Below are positions 26,050-35,367 of a DNA stretch of 52,976 bases, one piece after another. Each line of letters opens with the position of its first letter. Position 1 is the stretch's first letter. Position numbers and translations under genes: made by a program. This DNA comes from Tannerella sp. Its GTDB lineage: Bacteria; Bacteroidota; Bacteroidia; Bacteroidales; Tannerellaceae. The notes beneath the pieces were generated by a model. It saw nothing but the letters and a program-made list of their open reading frames with translations. It did not search any database and was not told where the DNA came from. The DNA is taken from NCBI GenBank assembly GCA_031285565.1, contig JAITVY010000110.1, positions 1-52,976 on the forward strand, in the 5' to 3' direction.

Positions 26050-27210
26050 ATGGAACAGCAAGTAAACCATAATTATTCCAAAGCGATTCAGTTAATCAAG
26101 AGCGCTATACTTAAAAGCCGTTATCGTGCGGCTGCGTTGGCGAATCGGGAACTGTTATCTCTTTATTACGGAATTGGGAAATATATTTCCGAAAACAGCC
26201 GGCATCATTTCTGGGGAACCAATGCCATTGAAACCATTTCGAAACAATTACAACAGGAGTTGCCTGGATTGCGGGGTTTTTCGGAAGGTAATCTTCGAAA
26301 AATGCGCATATTCTTTGAAGAATGGAGAATGCTAAATTCAAATCGTTCGCTGCCAGCGAACGAAATTCAAAGAACAGATATTACAACGTCTGATTCAATA
26401 CATCCGTTGTCAGCGGATGAAATTCAAACAGACCTTCTAATCACAAATCGTTCGCTACCGGCGAACGATTTACAACAATTTGATTTGCAGCAATTTTTAT
26501 CAATTGGCTTTACCCATCATTATGAAATAATAGCCAAAACGAAATCATTGGAAGAACGCTTGTTTTATATTCAGCATTGTGCTACAGAATTTTGGAGTAA
26601 AGAAACATTGCGGCACCACCTCAAAAGCAACTTATACGCAAAACAGGGAAAGCTACCCAATAATTTTAAAACAACTATTTCCGATATAGATCTTCAAAGG
26701 AAAGCGCTGTTGTCATTCAAGGATGAGTATTTATTAGACTATATCAATATAGAATCGCCCGATGACGAACCTGATGAGCGTGTATTGGAAAGTGCGATCA
26801 TGACCAATATCCGGAAATTCATCATGTCGCTCGGAAAAGATTTTTCCTTTATCGGGAATCAATATCGATTAATAGTAGAGGAGCAGGAATATTTCATTGA
26901 TTTACTTTTTTTCAATCGCCAACTGCAATCTTTGGTCGCTCTGGAGTTAAAGCGGGGTGATTTCAAGCCCGAATATTTGGGCAAAATGAACTTTTACCTT
27001 TCAGCTTTAGATGATTTGGTACGCCTACCACACGAAAACCGTTCCATCGGCATTATCCTTTGTAAATCGCAAAAACAAAACATTGTGGAGTATGCTTTTC
27101 GCGATATGACAAAGCCGATGGGTGTGGCTACCTACAAAGTCGCAGCAGAACTTCCCGATGAATATAAGAATATTCTGCCCGATGCGGAACAGTTAAAACG
27201 GTTGTTATAG
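26050..27210 (+). CDS. DUF1016/YhcG-family PD-(D/E)XK nuclease-like protein
   Basis: 386 residues. The N-terminal DUF1016_N domain (about 1-95) includes ALANRELLSLYYGIGKYISE and GFSEGNLRKMRIFFEEW. Residues 98-141 are an unusual insert of three similar nonapeptides (RSLPANEIQ, HPLSADEIQ, RSLPANDLQ) encoded by DNA palindromes. The second domain starts near FLSIGFTHHYEIIAKTKSLE, and the nuclease core is FIGNQYRLIVEEQEYFIDLL followed by LVALELKRGDF, giving the D-(x)n-ExK signature of PD-(D/E)XK enzymes. Biochemical role unproven; the family is often found in accessory and mobile regions, and in restriction-like settings. ATG 26050 precedes the domain directly. It ends 17 bp before the RhuM gene, a likely operon. 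Confidence 0.85.
   Translation: MEQQVNHNYSKAIQLIKSAILKSRYRAAALANRELLSLYYGIGKYISENSRHHFWGTNAIETISKQLQQELPGLRGFSEGNLRKMRIFFEEWRMLNSNRSLPANEIQRTDITTSDSIHPLSADEIQTDLLITNRSLPANDLQQFDLQQFLSIGFTHHYEIIAKTKSLEERLFYIQHCATEFWSKETLRHHLKSNLYAKQGKLPNNFKTTISDIDLQRKALLSFKDEYLLDYINIESPDDEPDERVLESAIMTNIRKFIMSLGKDFSFIGNQYRLIVEEQEYFIDLLFFNRQLQSLVALELKRGDFKPEYLGKMNFYLSALDDLVRLPHENRSIGIILCKSQKQNIVEYAFRDMTKPMGVATYKVAAELPDEYKNILPDAEQLKRLL
26343..26471. repeat. Three in-frame palindromes inside the DUF1016 gene
   Basis: Palindrome A: TCGTTCGCTG (26343-26352), centre C, CAGCGAACGA (26354-26363), perfect. Palindrome B: CATCCGTTG (26401-26409), centre T, CAGCGGATG (26411-26419), one T.G wobble. Palindrome C: AAATCGTTCGC (26445-26455), five-base middle centred on 26458, GCGAACGATTT (26461-26471), perfect outer 11 bp. 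Centres are 57 and 48 bp apart, multiples of three. Each codes for a variant of (R/H)(S/P)L(P/S)A(N/D)(E/D)(I/L)Q between the two protein domains. Confidence 0.9.
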
Positions 27211-27227
27211 TGATATTATGTTAAATC

Positions 27228-28271
27228 ATGAATAAACAAAACAAAAACTTTCAAATTCGCAATAGTACAGCTGATTTTCTAATCTTTACACGTCAAAACG
27301 GTGAAGACGGAATTGCAGTGCGCATTGAGGATGAGAATGTTTGGCTACGTAGTGAAGCAATAGCAGAACTTTTTCTAAAAGACCGCCGTACTATTCAGGA
27401 ACATTTGAAAAATATCTTTGCCGATGGCGAATTGGAAGAAAATTCAGTATGCCGGAAATTCCGGCATACTGCCGATGATGGTAAAAGCTATCAGGTGAAG
27501 TTTTATAACCTGGAGGCGATTATCTCTGTGGGATATCGAGTCGATTCGCAGCGGGCTATTGAGTTTCGCAAGTGGGCGACAACGGTTTTAAGCAATTTTT
27601 CAAAAAAAGGCTATGTTTTGGATAAGAATCGCCTGATCAACGATCAGGTTTTTTCAAAGCAGTATTTTGATGAACTGATTGCTGAAATTCAAGAAATAAG
27701 GGCGAGTGAACGGAAATTTTATCAGAAAATCACTGACATTTATGCTACAGCTGTCGATTATGATGTAAACAGCCAAACAACAAGAGACTTTTTTGCCACC
27801 ATTCAAAACAAGTTGCATTTTGCTATACATCAAAATACAGCTGCTGAGCTGATTATGAAACGCGCTGATGCCCGAAAGGAAAATATGGGTTTGACAAATT
27901 GGAAAAACGCACCACATGGGAAAATAATCAAAACCGATGTGAGTATTGCAAAAAATTATTTATCTAAACTTGAGCTTTCGGAACTCAATGAGATTGTAAC
28001 GATGTATCTGGATTATGCCAATCGCCAAGCACGGAAATTTATTCCGATGACAATGGAAGATTGGAAAACAAAACTTGATGTTTTCCTCAAATTTAATGAG
28101 GAGGCAATAGGAGATGGCATAGGCAATATATCGCATGAAATAGCCAAAGCGTTTGCCGAAAGTGAGTTCGAAAAATACCGCATCATACAGGATAAAACAT
28201 ATCAATCGGATTTTGATAAACTGGTGGAACAGACACAAACGTTGAACTTGAAAGAAACAGGCGAAAAGTAA
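27228..28271 (+). CDS. RhuM-family (virulence protein RhuM-like) protein, copy 1
   Basis: 347 residues. Family blocks: IAVRIEDENVWLRSEAIAEL (an HTH-like region that reads as a replacement of the usual WLSQKQMAELF), RRTIQEHLKNIFADGELEEN, YNLEAIISVGYRVDSQRAIE, FRKWATTVLSNF, and ADARKENMGLTNW. It resembles the second copy at 45553 over most of its length. Function of the family is not established; members sit in pathogenicity and defence-like islands. Cytosolic, no signal. Codons 73-81 lie in a 27-bp palindrome. It follows the DUF1016 gene by 17 bp and converges on tamL with a 2-bp gap. Confidence 0.85.
   Translation: MNKQNKNFQIRNSTADFLIFTRQNGEDGIAVRIEDENVWLRSEAIAELFLKDRRTIQEHLKNIFADGELEENSVCRKFRHTADDGKSYQVKFYNLEAIISVGYRVDSQRAIEFRKWATTVLSNFSKKGYVLDKNRLINDQVFSKQYFDELIAEIQEIRASERKFYQKITDIYATAVDYDVNSQTTRDFFATIQNKLHFAIHQNTAAELIMKRADARKENMGLTNWKNAPHGKIIKTDVSIAKNYLSKLELSELNEIVTMYLDYANRQARKFIPMTMEDWKTKLDVFLKFNEEAIGDGIGNISHEIAKAFAESEFEKYRIIQDKTYQSDFDKLVEQTQTLNLKETGEK
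27445..27471. repeat. Perfect palindrome inside RhuM copy 1
   Basis: CAGTATGCCGGAA (27445-27457), centre A27458, TTCCGGCATACTG (27459-27471): 13 bp arms, no mismatch. It encodes SVCRKFRHT. The second RhuM gene has a different palindrome at the same codons. Confidence 0.95.
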
Positions 28272-28273
28272 AG

Positions 28274-30589
28274 TCAGAACGGATACCCTACTGCCAGATG
28301 GAAGCTGAGACCATCGCCGAATTTCTCGATATTGTAATAGCCTTTTTTACTGGTTTCGTAAGGTAAGTGGAGTCCTATACCTACATCGAGGCGGATAACC
28401 AGGATATCCAGATTATAACGGAATCCAAAACCGGTGCCCAATGCGATATCGTTCCAGAAATATTTCCAATCTATTTGTCCTCCGGGACGGTTCGTTTCTT
28501 TATCATCGCGAATCATCCAGACATTCCCTGCATCTAAAAATAGAGCGCTTTCCAGATCGCCTACCAACTTAAAACGGTATTCCAGATTTGCTTCCAGCTT
28601 TAAATCACCCATATGGCTTAGTGTCTCATATTGGTCGTTTTTATCGTACGGGTATCGTCCTGGTCCAATTGTCCGGCTGGCAAATGCACGGATACTATTA
28701 GCACCTCCTACAAAAAATTGCTCCGTATATGGAGATGTTGTCATATTGCCGTAGCTATATATTGCTCCTAAACCAATTCGTCCGACAAGCCGGTTGTTCC
28801 TATCCAATACATAGTTGTACCTGAGTTCAGTTGTTAATTTCAGAAATTGGGAGAAGGGACTGCCCAGTATTTTTTTCTCTTCATTAAAGCTTTTGCCCGC
28901 CAATGCATAAACTCCCGAGATAAGGTTGCCGGCTTCCGTCAATGATATTTGCCACCAGGTCGTATTTCTTCCCTGCCGAATGGGGGAATTATCGAGGGTA
29001 TATGTATAGCTGATCGCAGGTATAAACTGATCACGTAAACTTTGATAAAGAGCCGGATTATCCTCTATTATGTCATTAAAACGTTTAGTCGTATCTTTCA
29101 ATTGATTATAAGTCAGGCGGAATGGTGTGAACGAATGGCGCCTGATTTTGGAGGGTTGAAAATCATATGTTATATTTCCGCCTAAGGACGACATAAGGAA
29201 AAAATCGGCCCTGTTTTGCCGGCTTGCATTTAGCTGGAATGTTGTAGCTGCAGGAAAATCCCAATCGCGTTTCATGAAGCGGGGGAGCAATACACGGGGA
29301 TATATTAAAGATGTGGTTAACCCATACTGGTAATTATCCAGCGATGAATTATCACCATCCCTGTTTCCATATAGCCATTCGTATGTCCCGTTTAATTTTA
29401 TATTCAGCATTTCCCCACCTCCGAACAGGTTGTTTTTTGTTACAGATAAAGATCCTCCCGGCCCGATGCGTTGATCACTGTTTGCCGTAATGTTTATTTC
29501 GGCTTCGCCACTTAGCGGCAGGTCATAGGTGGCATTTACATTCGCATCCAGGATATTATCCCGGCTCCGGCGTGCAGTATCTTTGGGGGTGAATTGAATT
29601 TCCGTATATTGGAATGTCTTTAACTGGCTTAACTTTGTTTGTGTCTGTGTTTGTTTGGTCTGGGAGTATATATCCCCGGTTTTAAATTTGAATTGGTTGT
29701 ATAATATATCCGGTTTTACCTTTAATTTCCCTTTATAGGCAATTGTCATGTCTTTATATACCAGTGTATCGGTCAGGTCGTTGTATGCGTTATCCGTCAG
29801 GTTTACAGTAATATTCCCTATTTTCCACGGACGCATTATTTGTGGGGAGAGTCCTTGTTTTAACTGCACCCGCATACTTATTTTCTGTGGAGCCAGGGTG
29901 CTGTCTGCTTCGTAAACGATATAGTCAGGGCGGAAGTAATAATACCCGTTGTCCCTCAGAAGTGAAGCAATACGCTGACGTTCTTCTTCCATTCTTACGA
30001 CATTAAACTGGTCTCCTTTATGTATTAACCGCTGGTCTTCGGAAAGGTCTAAGAGTGTATCTGCACGGTGCTTTAAACGACGGTATTGTATTGAATCGTA
30101 CATATAGGGCTCATTCATTACAAGGCGGTATATTACTTTGGCCTTCATCGAATCCTTTTCATTGGTTAAAACTTCGTAACCGACCGTACCATTAAAATAT
30201 CCGTGTTCGTGGAGTAAGTTTTCTGCAATTTTTGAACGCACTTCGGGGTTTACAGTTGATATATATACCGGTTTTGCCGCAAATGCCTTAAACAGCCATT
30301 TATTAAATTTGCCATGCCTGTTGACAAGGGCATTGTAAACCCAAAGTCCGAAAGGAAAAGGTACCTGGGTTTTAGAACTACCGAATAATGAATTATTAGG
30401 AGGGTAGGACAGGGCCGATTCAATTTCAGACATTGTATCATCAGCATCTTTTGACGCATGCTCGTTTGTTACTTCTATTTTTTTTATGCCGGTATACAAT
30501 TGTTCAGTACGGGGTAAGTTTTTAGTGGTAGAACACGAAGTCCCAACGAATATACATATAACAGATAACAACAGATAATAATTCCTCAT
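28274..30589 (-). CDS. tamL: TamL: BamA/TamA-family outer membrane lipoprotein
   Basis: 771 residues. The signal sequence has a lipobox (FVGTSC, Cys19), the feature that distinguishes the Bacteroidota TamL from TamA. POTRA-like repeats occupy about 100-380 (KIEVTNEHAS, YRLVMNEPYMYDSIQYRRLK, QRIASLLRDNGYYYFRPDYI, QTKLSQLKTFQYTEIQF). The C-terminal Omp85 barrel (about 400-771) contains FVGGANSIRAFASRTIGPG and ends GDGLSFHLAVGYPF with a C-terminal aromatic residue. With TamB it should help insert or supply the outer membrane. It starts 3 bp after tamB on the same strand. Confidence 0.92.
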   Translation of the reverse strand: MRNYYLLLSVICIFVGTSCSTTKNLPRTEQLYTGIKKIEVTNEHASKDADDTMSEIESALSYPPNNSLFGSSKTQVPFPFGLWVYNALVNRHGKFNKWLFKAFAAKPVYISTVNPEVRSKIAENLLHEHGYFNGTVGYEVLTNEKDSMKAKVIYRLVMNEPYMYDSIQYRRLKHRADTLLDLSEDQRLIHKGDQFNVVRMEEERQRIASLLRDNGYYYFRPDYIVYEADSTLAPQKISMRVQLKQGLSPQIMRPWKIGNITVNLTDNAYNDLTDTLVYKDMTIAYKGKLKVKPDILYNQFKFKTGDIYSQTKQTQTQTKLSQLKTFQYTEIQFTPKDTARRSRDNILDANVNATYDLPLSGEAEINITANSDQRIGPGGSLSVTKNNLFGGGEMLNIKLNGTYEWLYGNRDGDNSSLDNYQYGLTTSLIYPRVLLPRFMKRDWDFPAATTFQLNASRQNRADFFLMSSLGGNITYDFQPSKIRRHSFTPFRLTYNQLKDTTKRFNDIIEDNPALYQSLRDQFIPAISYTYTLDNSPIRQGRNTTWWQISLTEAGNLISGVYALAGKSFNEEKKILGSPFSQFLKLTTELRYNYVLDRNNRLVGRIGLGAIYSYGNMTTSPYTEQFFVGGANSIRAFASRTIGPGRYPYDKNDQYETLSHMGDLKLEANLEYRFKLVGDLESALFLDAGNVWMIRDDKETNRPGGQIDWKYFWNDIALGTGFGFRYNLDILVIRLDVGIGLHLPYETSKKGYYNIEKFGDGLSFHLAVGYPF

Positions 30590-30592
30590 TTG

Positions 30593-33500
30593 TCAATCTT
30601 TATTTTCTTCAACCACTTCTTTCTTTACGACAGTTCTTTTATCCTGTATCCCGAACAATTCACGCAGTCGTCTCATCTTACGGCGGAAAATAAAACCTCC
30701 TCCATACCGGGCAATTTCACCTTCCAACAGACTTTCATACTGACGGGTATAAAATAGTTTTGCATAACGGTAACCGCTTCTGTCCAGCCTGTATTCCAGT
30801 GAGGCATCATTCAGAAAATTATCATTCTGATCCGCCATTGAACCGGTTGAAAGAGCGCCGCCAACAATCACATTCAGCCGGTCATTGTAAAACCGTTTTG
30901 AGAAACGGAACGTGTAATCTGTCCGCGACCCGTCTGCCATATTGTATGTTTCCATACCAAAACTAAAATCAACATCTTTTAATAAATCTCCTGTCAGGTT
31001 ATTGATTTCACTTTCAAGGATATTGTTTAATGCTGATCCCATATTGAAATTACCAGCCTGCCCATCGCTCAGGTATATGCCTGTCAGTAACATGGCTACT
31101 GCGCGTTTACTTTGTTCATCTTTATCCATTGCCGCGATCTCGTTTTGCATAGTTACATCGTCTGTGGCATCCAATGTGAACTGCAGGGATAAATCTTCCA
31201 GGCGTTGCTTAATTTCAACACCGGCATCAAATGTAACCAGTCGCGACTGGCCATCCGGACTTACGGCTGCTTTGACTTTTTCGGTCGCTTTCAGGTTCAG
31301 GTAAGGATCCATTACATCACCGTTCCATTCAACGTAGCTTTCGTCTTGTATTTTCAATGTTTTATTACCTATTACAGGCATATCATATTTTAGTACTCCA
31401 TCCGAAAGTGTATAACGGCCATTCATTACCATGTCTCCCTGTTTCGTATATTGGAAAGATAAATTTCCCCCGCCCTGGAGTTCAATCCGGTTGGATGCTT
31501 CTTCATCCAGGTCGACTTTGACTTTTACTGCCGGATCGATATTAATTGTCATCAGCATATCGATCCCATTGTTTAATGAAATGGCTTCTGTCCGGTTCCC
31601 TCCTGTCCTCATATTACCGATCCGGCTTCTTCTTGGAACCGTATCCTGAAAATACGTGAAGGTTACCAGACCGGACATACGGTCGCGGACTGTTAAGGGT
31701 GATTCGCGAAGGATATATGACATATTTGTACCCCCCAGTAAATGAAGGCTGCCCCGCATTGTTAGTCCATTGAAAGGTCCTTTGACCGTTGAATTCAGGT
31801 CTACAAATAATTTCCCGTATACCAGGCTTTCTTTATCTTTTTTTGCATCGAGTAACTGCATATTTTTTGCCGTTAAGGTCAGGTCGGCAGTCCCTTTTGA
31901 CAGGTTCCGGATATCGACTGTACCGTCAATGACAAACGGATTGTCACCGGCCGCGTAAATACTATATTTATCAAAAGATATTTTACTATCTGCAATGTTG
32001 ATCTTTTGACTATCCAGCCGGAACTGGCTACCTGCTGCTATGGCATATACGGATGCTGTATCCATTTGCAAAAATCCGTTTATCAGAGGAGATTTTGGGG
32101 AACCCTGGATTGCCATATCTGCCTGTAAGGCTCCATTTAGCCTGGCAGTTCCTGTAAGAAAAGGATTTGCCATCATTAAGGGTAGCTGGTTAATATTTAT
32201 TTTCCCATCGATATTTCCTCCCTGGGATGATTGATAAAGCGCCGAAAGCGCTGAGATCTCATTCTGGTCATGGAATATATGCATGTCTATTTGGTGGCGG
32301 TTATTTTCTACAGGCAAATATACGCCACTCATTAAGATTTCGCCAACCCGGCTTTTCTGGTAATATAGATCATCTATGTTTGCATCGGCAACCAGCATAA
32401 ATGTGTTACCCATCGGAACATAACGTAATGAAATGTTCGCATTTCCGCCCAAAGGAGGTAGTTGCGTAGGGAATCCGGAAGAAAGTCTTTCCAGATTTAT
32501 CTGGTTGAGTTCAGCTGAAAGTTCATCCGAATTGTCTGTACTATCTTCGGCCGAATGGATCCATATGGAGGCATATTCTTCGCCATCCATACGAAGGTTG
32601 GCTGCTATATCTTCTTTGCTTTTAATCAATACATAATTATCCGGATTTATCCTGAAGGGTAAATATGCAATAACTGCAGAATCGGGGAAAAGCTGGATGT
32701 TCCATCCTTCGGTTTGTTTTTCTACGCGGGCTCCCAAATGCAGGCCTGTTTTTCCTTTTCCATCCAGATAGGTTGCTTCGAGATCGCCTTTGCCATATTG
32801 CAGGCTTCCTTTTGCAGCGGCTTTAAAAGGCTGCTGGTTGCGGAATCTGTTTTTAGCAACATTGACTGAATAATCTATTTTATTTGAGTCCTGTTGTATG
32901 TTTAATTGCATAGAGTCAATTTTCAACGTGTCTTTGACAAATGCAAATAAATAACCGTCTGCATTGATCCCGTTTACAGGAGAAGTCGTTACGTTGAATT
33001 TAAAATCATCGAAAAAGATATTGTCTGTCTGCAAATAATTATAGATCGGATTATCTTTCTGTGCCGCTATCTGGAGATCTATTTCCGGGAACAAAGGTTG
33101 AAGTGTCTGTAAATTGATTGTCGAATCTTCATACAGTTGTCTCTTAATATCACTGGAGACGACATTTATTTTTTCTACAAGCGACTGGGCATCTGCATCA
33201 CCTTTCAGATATATGCCGAAATCACCTGCATGAAAAGAGACATAAGTAGTGTCTTCACCGGCTTTGGCATGTAGTGTTAATGTTTTGGGGTTAACCTTTT
33301 GACTTCCGAACGACATTTCCCAGTTACCTAATGTAACATTTACCAAATGCGTTTTATTTAAATCGGTTTCAAATTCGGAGAACACCTGGAAAGCGTTAGA
33401 GAATGGTTTATCTGTTAATTGTAACCCATACAAATCCAGTGAGTCAACATTTAAGATCAGCATCCCGTCTATTTTTTCCTTTGTGATATTCCCCTCTGCA

Positions 33501-35236
33501 GTCATATCTGCCAATACCTGGGGATAACTGCTTCCCATATTGACTTTGAACTGATTCTCTTTTAGATATCCTTCGAGAGAGAGGCCGGAGATCGGATTTT
33601 CTTTATAAATAATTTCATCCAGTGACGCCTTGAGCTGTGCCCATGTGGTGTTGGCAAACAGATTGGTACCTTGTCCCTGGGCGCTTATGTCTGCCGTTAC
33701 ACTGAAAATCGAATCTTTCGGCAAAAAATGGATCAGTGCGAGCTTATCTGTTTTGAGATCTATATCATATTTTTGATGGGCCGGGTGGTATTTGCCGGAT
33801 AATTTAACGTCCCCGGATTGTTCGGTTAACAACATGTCGGCCTGGTATTCCCCATTGGATAGTGATGCTTTCAGATCTAAGGCTAAATGATCCGGGATCG
33901 TATATTTTCCTCCTGATTCTTTGAGTAAAACTCCCCTGAGATAATTATCATTGCTTGTTTGGGCTTTCAGGTAAAATTGACCGGAACGGGCCACATCATC
34001 GGTTATATTTTCAGCCGTACCATGTGCATCAATTTTGAATACACCCGGTAGTTCGCTCTCTAATTGCCGGAGGTAAATCTTGTTTAAATTACCTTCAACT
34101 AATCCCAGCAATTTAAATGTTGTATTCGGATAAAATTTTTCGAAGGATTCGGCTAATTCACCTAATTCACCCATTACTGTTACGACGTCACGTTTATCCA
34201 ACGAAATTATTAACTGGGTGCTCAGATTCCCTTGGGGAGTTTTTTCCAGCGAACTCCATGGAACGGTTGCCTGAGCCTCTATTTTTGAATAGGGCGTTTC
34301 CAATATGAGTTTGGGGACGGTCAATGTCTGTTCATCACTTTCTAGTTGAGCATTCAGCGAAGTGATGAATAAGCCCGACTTTTCTTTCAGGGAAAACTTC
34401 GGAATCTCCGCATGTATGTTTTTCCCTTGGTAAAGAATTGATTCCAATTCGAGATTAATTTCGGATAAAGCAAGGTGTGAAGGATCCAGGCCTTTCTTTA
34501 TGTATTGATCCCCGGAATCATAATTTACCTGTGAATTTTGTACTTTGAACCGGGATACTTTATATTGCGCAATACCCAGGTCAATCTGTCCTCCGGTTAA
34601 TGAAACGTCTTTAAAATAAGAGTTTAATGAAAGTGAGTCTGCCGGCATCTGCAAGTCGAAAGCTATGTTTTCCAATTGGATCTTTTCCAGATCGATGATC
34701 CATTTTACGACAGATGAGGTCGTGTCGGTAGATGAAGTCGTATCCATCCGAAGGGTCGCATACGAATCCGAAAGTAATAAATTGTTAAGCGTAGCTTTTT
34801 CTGCCATTAAATCCACATTGTCGGCCCTTGCATTCAAATCGCCAATGTGGCCGTTTATTACCATTCCGTTGATCAGTGATTTTGTATTGAAGCGTGTGTC
34901 GGATAATTGAAGGGTGCGAACTGAAATGTTTTTATCCAACAAAGGCAGCAAACGGACATCCACACTCAGGTTATTCGAATAAAGCAGCGTATCCCTGTCA
35001 TTGTCTATAACCGTGATATCCTGTACTTCCAGGTTTAAAGGAAAAGATAAATGGATATGGCCTATATTGATCTGCATACCAAGTGATTCGGATACTATTT
35101 TAGTGGCTTTTTTAACGGCAAAATTTTGAATGGGAGGGATATATATAAGCACAAATACAATTAATACCAGTAATAACGGTATTAATAATATAAATCCGAT
35201 TCTTTTAACCCAAGTCTTACTCTTATTATACTTCAT
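30593..35236 (-). CDS. tamB: TamB: inner-membrane-anchored translocation/assembly protein
   Basis: About 1547 residues from ATG 35236. One N-terminal membrane segment (about 12-33: GFILLIPLLLVLIVFVLIYI) is followed by a very long periplasmic beta-rich region and the C-terminal TamB/DUF490 domain (KGPFNGLTMRGSLHLLGG, then MNGRYTLSDGVLKYDMPVIG and DVDFSFGMETYNM near the end). The family forms a groove that bridges the periplasm and carries lipid or outer membrane proteins to its Omp85 partner, here TamL. An in-frame TTG at 35245 sits only a few bases from the predicted transcript start, so the ATG is preferred. Several Ser/Thr-rich stretches (DTTSSTDTTSSV) occur near residue 165. Confidence 0.9.
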   Translation of the reverse strand: MKYNKSKTWVKRIGFILLIPLLLVLIVFVLIYIPPIQNFAVKKATKIVSESLGMQINIGHIHLSFPLNLEVQDITVIDNDRDTLLYSNNLSVDVRLLPLLDKNISVRTLQLSDTRFNTKSLINGMVINGHIGDLNARADNVDLMAEKATLNNLLLSDSYATLRMDTTSSTDTTSSVVKWIIDLEKIQLENIAFDLQMPADSLSLNSYFKDVSLTGGQIDLGIAQYKVSRFKVQNSQVNYDSGDQYIKKGLDPSHLALSEINLELESILYQGKNIHAEIPKFSLKEKSGLFITSLNAQLESDEQTLTVPKLILETPYSKIEAQATVPWSSLEKTPQGNLSTQLIISLDKRDVVTVMGELGELAESFEKFYPNTTFKLLGLVEGNLNKIYLRQLESELPGVFKIDAHGTAENITDDVARSGQFYLKAQTSNDNYLRGVLLKESGGKYTIPDHLALDLKASLSNGEYQADMLLTEQSGDVKLSGKYHPAHQKYDIDLKTDKLALIHFLPKDSIFSVTADISAQGQGTNLFANTTWAQLKASLDEIIYKENPISGLSLEGYLKENQFKVNMGSSYPQVLADMTAEGNITKEKIDGMLILNVDSLDLYGLQLTDKPFSNAFQVFSEFETDLNKTHLVNVTLGNWEMSFGSQKVNPKTLTLHAKAGEDTTYVSFHAGDFGIYLKGDADAQSLVEKINVVSSDIKRQLYEDSTINLQTLQPLFPEIDLQIAAQKDNPIYNYLQTDNIFFDDFKFNVTTSPVNGINADGYLFAFVKDTLKIDSMQLNIQQDSNKIDYSVNVAKNRFRNQQPFKAAAKGSLQYGKGDLEATYLDGKGKTGLHLGARVEKQTEGWNIQLFPDSAVIAYLPFRINPDNYVLIKSKEDIAANLRMDGEEYASIWIHSAEDSTDNSDELSAELNQINLERLSSGFPTQLPPLGGNANISLRYVPMGNTFMLVADANIDDLYYQKSRVGEILMSGVYLPVENNRHQIDMHIFHDQNEISALSALYQSSQGGNIDGKININQLPLMMANPFLTGTARLNGALQADMAIQGSPKSPLINGFLQMDTASVYAIAAGSQFRLDSQKINIADSKISFDKYSIYAAGDNPFVIDGTVDIRNLSKGTADLTLTAKNMQLLDAKKDKESLVYGKLFVDLNSTVKGPFNGLTMRGSLHLLGGTNMSYILRESPLTVRDRMSGLVTFTYFQDTVPRRSRIGNMRTGGNRTEAISLNNGIDMLMTINIDPAVKVKVDLDEEASNRIELQGGGNLSFQYTKQGDMVMNGRYTLSDGVLKYDMPVIGNKTLKIQDESYVEWNGDVMDPYLNLKATEKVKAAVSPDGQSRLVTFDAGVEIKQRLEDLSLQFTLDATDDVTMQNEIAAMDKDEQSKRAVAMLLTGIYLSDGQAGNFNMGSALNNILESEINNLTGDLLKDVDFSFGMETYNMADGSRTDYTFRFSKRFYNDRLNVIVGGALSTGSMADQNDNFLNDASLEYRLDRSGYRYAKLFYTRQYESLLEGEIARYGGGFIFRRKMRRLRELFGIQDKRTVVKKEVVEENKD

Positions 35237-35259
35237 TTTTTTCAAAATAAGTACATCTG

Positions 35260-35289
35260 CAAATATATAAACGTTGCATTGTTGGCAAA
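35260..35289 (-). promoter_or_regulatory. Bacteroides-type promoter of tamB-tamL (both boxes)
   Basis: On the minus strand TTTG (35286-35289) is followed after 18 bp by TATATTTG (35260-35267). Both elements and their spacing match the -33/-7 consensus. The leader to ATG 35236 would be about 17 nt. Confidence 0.75.
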
Positions 35290-35341
35290 GTTATAATTAA
35301 TTTAATTTATCTTGTTGTTTTTATAATACAACCAAATGTCG

Positions 35342-35349
35342 TATTTTTG
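35342..35349 (+). promoter_or_regulatory. Promoter of the GT2 operon
   Basis: TATTTTTG matches TAnnTTTG 18 bp before ATG 35368. It is divergent from the tamB promoter, with about 75 bp between the two -7 boxes. Confidence 0.6.
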
Positions 35350-35367
35350 TGTTTTTATATATAACAA

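Noticed and set aside
26273..26300. TTTTTCG/CGAAAAA inverted repeat in the DUF1016 gene
   Set aside because: Short, AT-rich and not repeated; likely chance within coding sequence.
26343..26471. CRISPR array, because of three spaced similar palindromic repeats
   Set aside because: The repeats are in frame in one gene, only three, diverge in sequence, and no cas genes are near.
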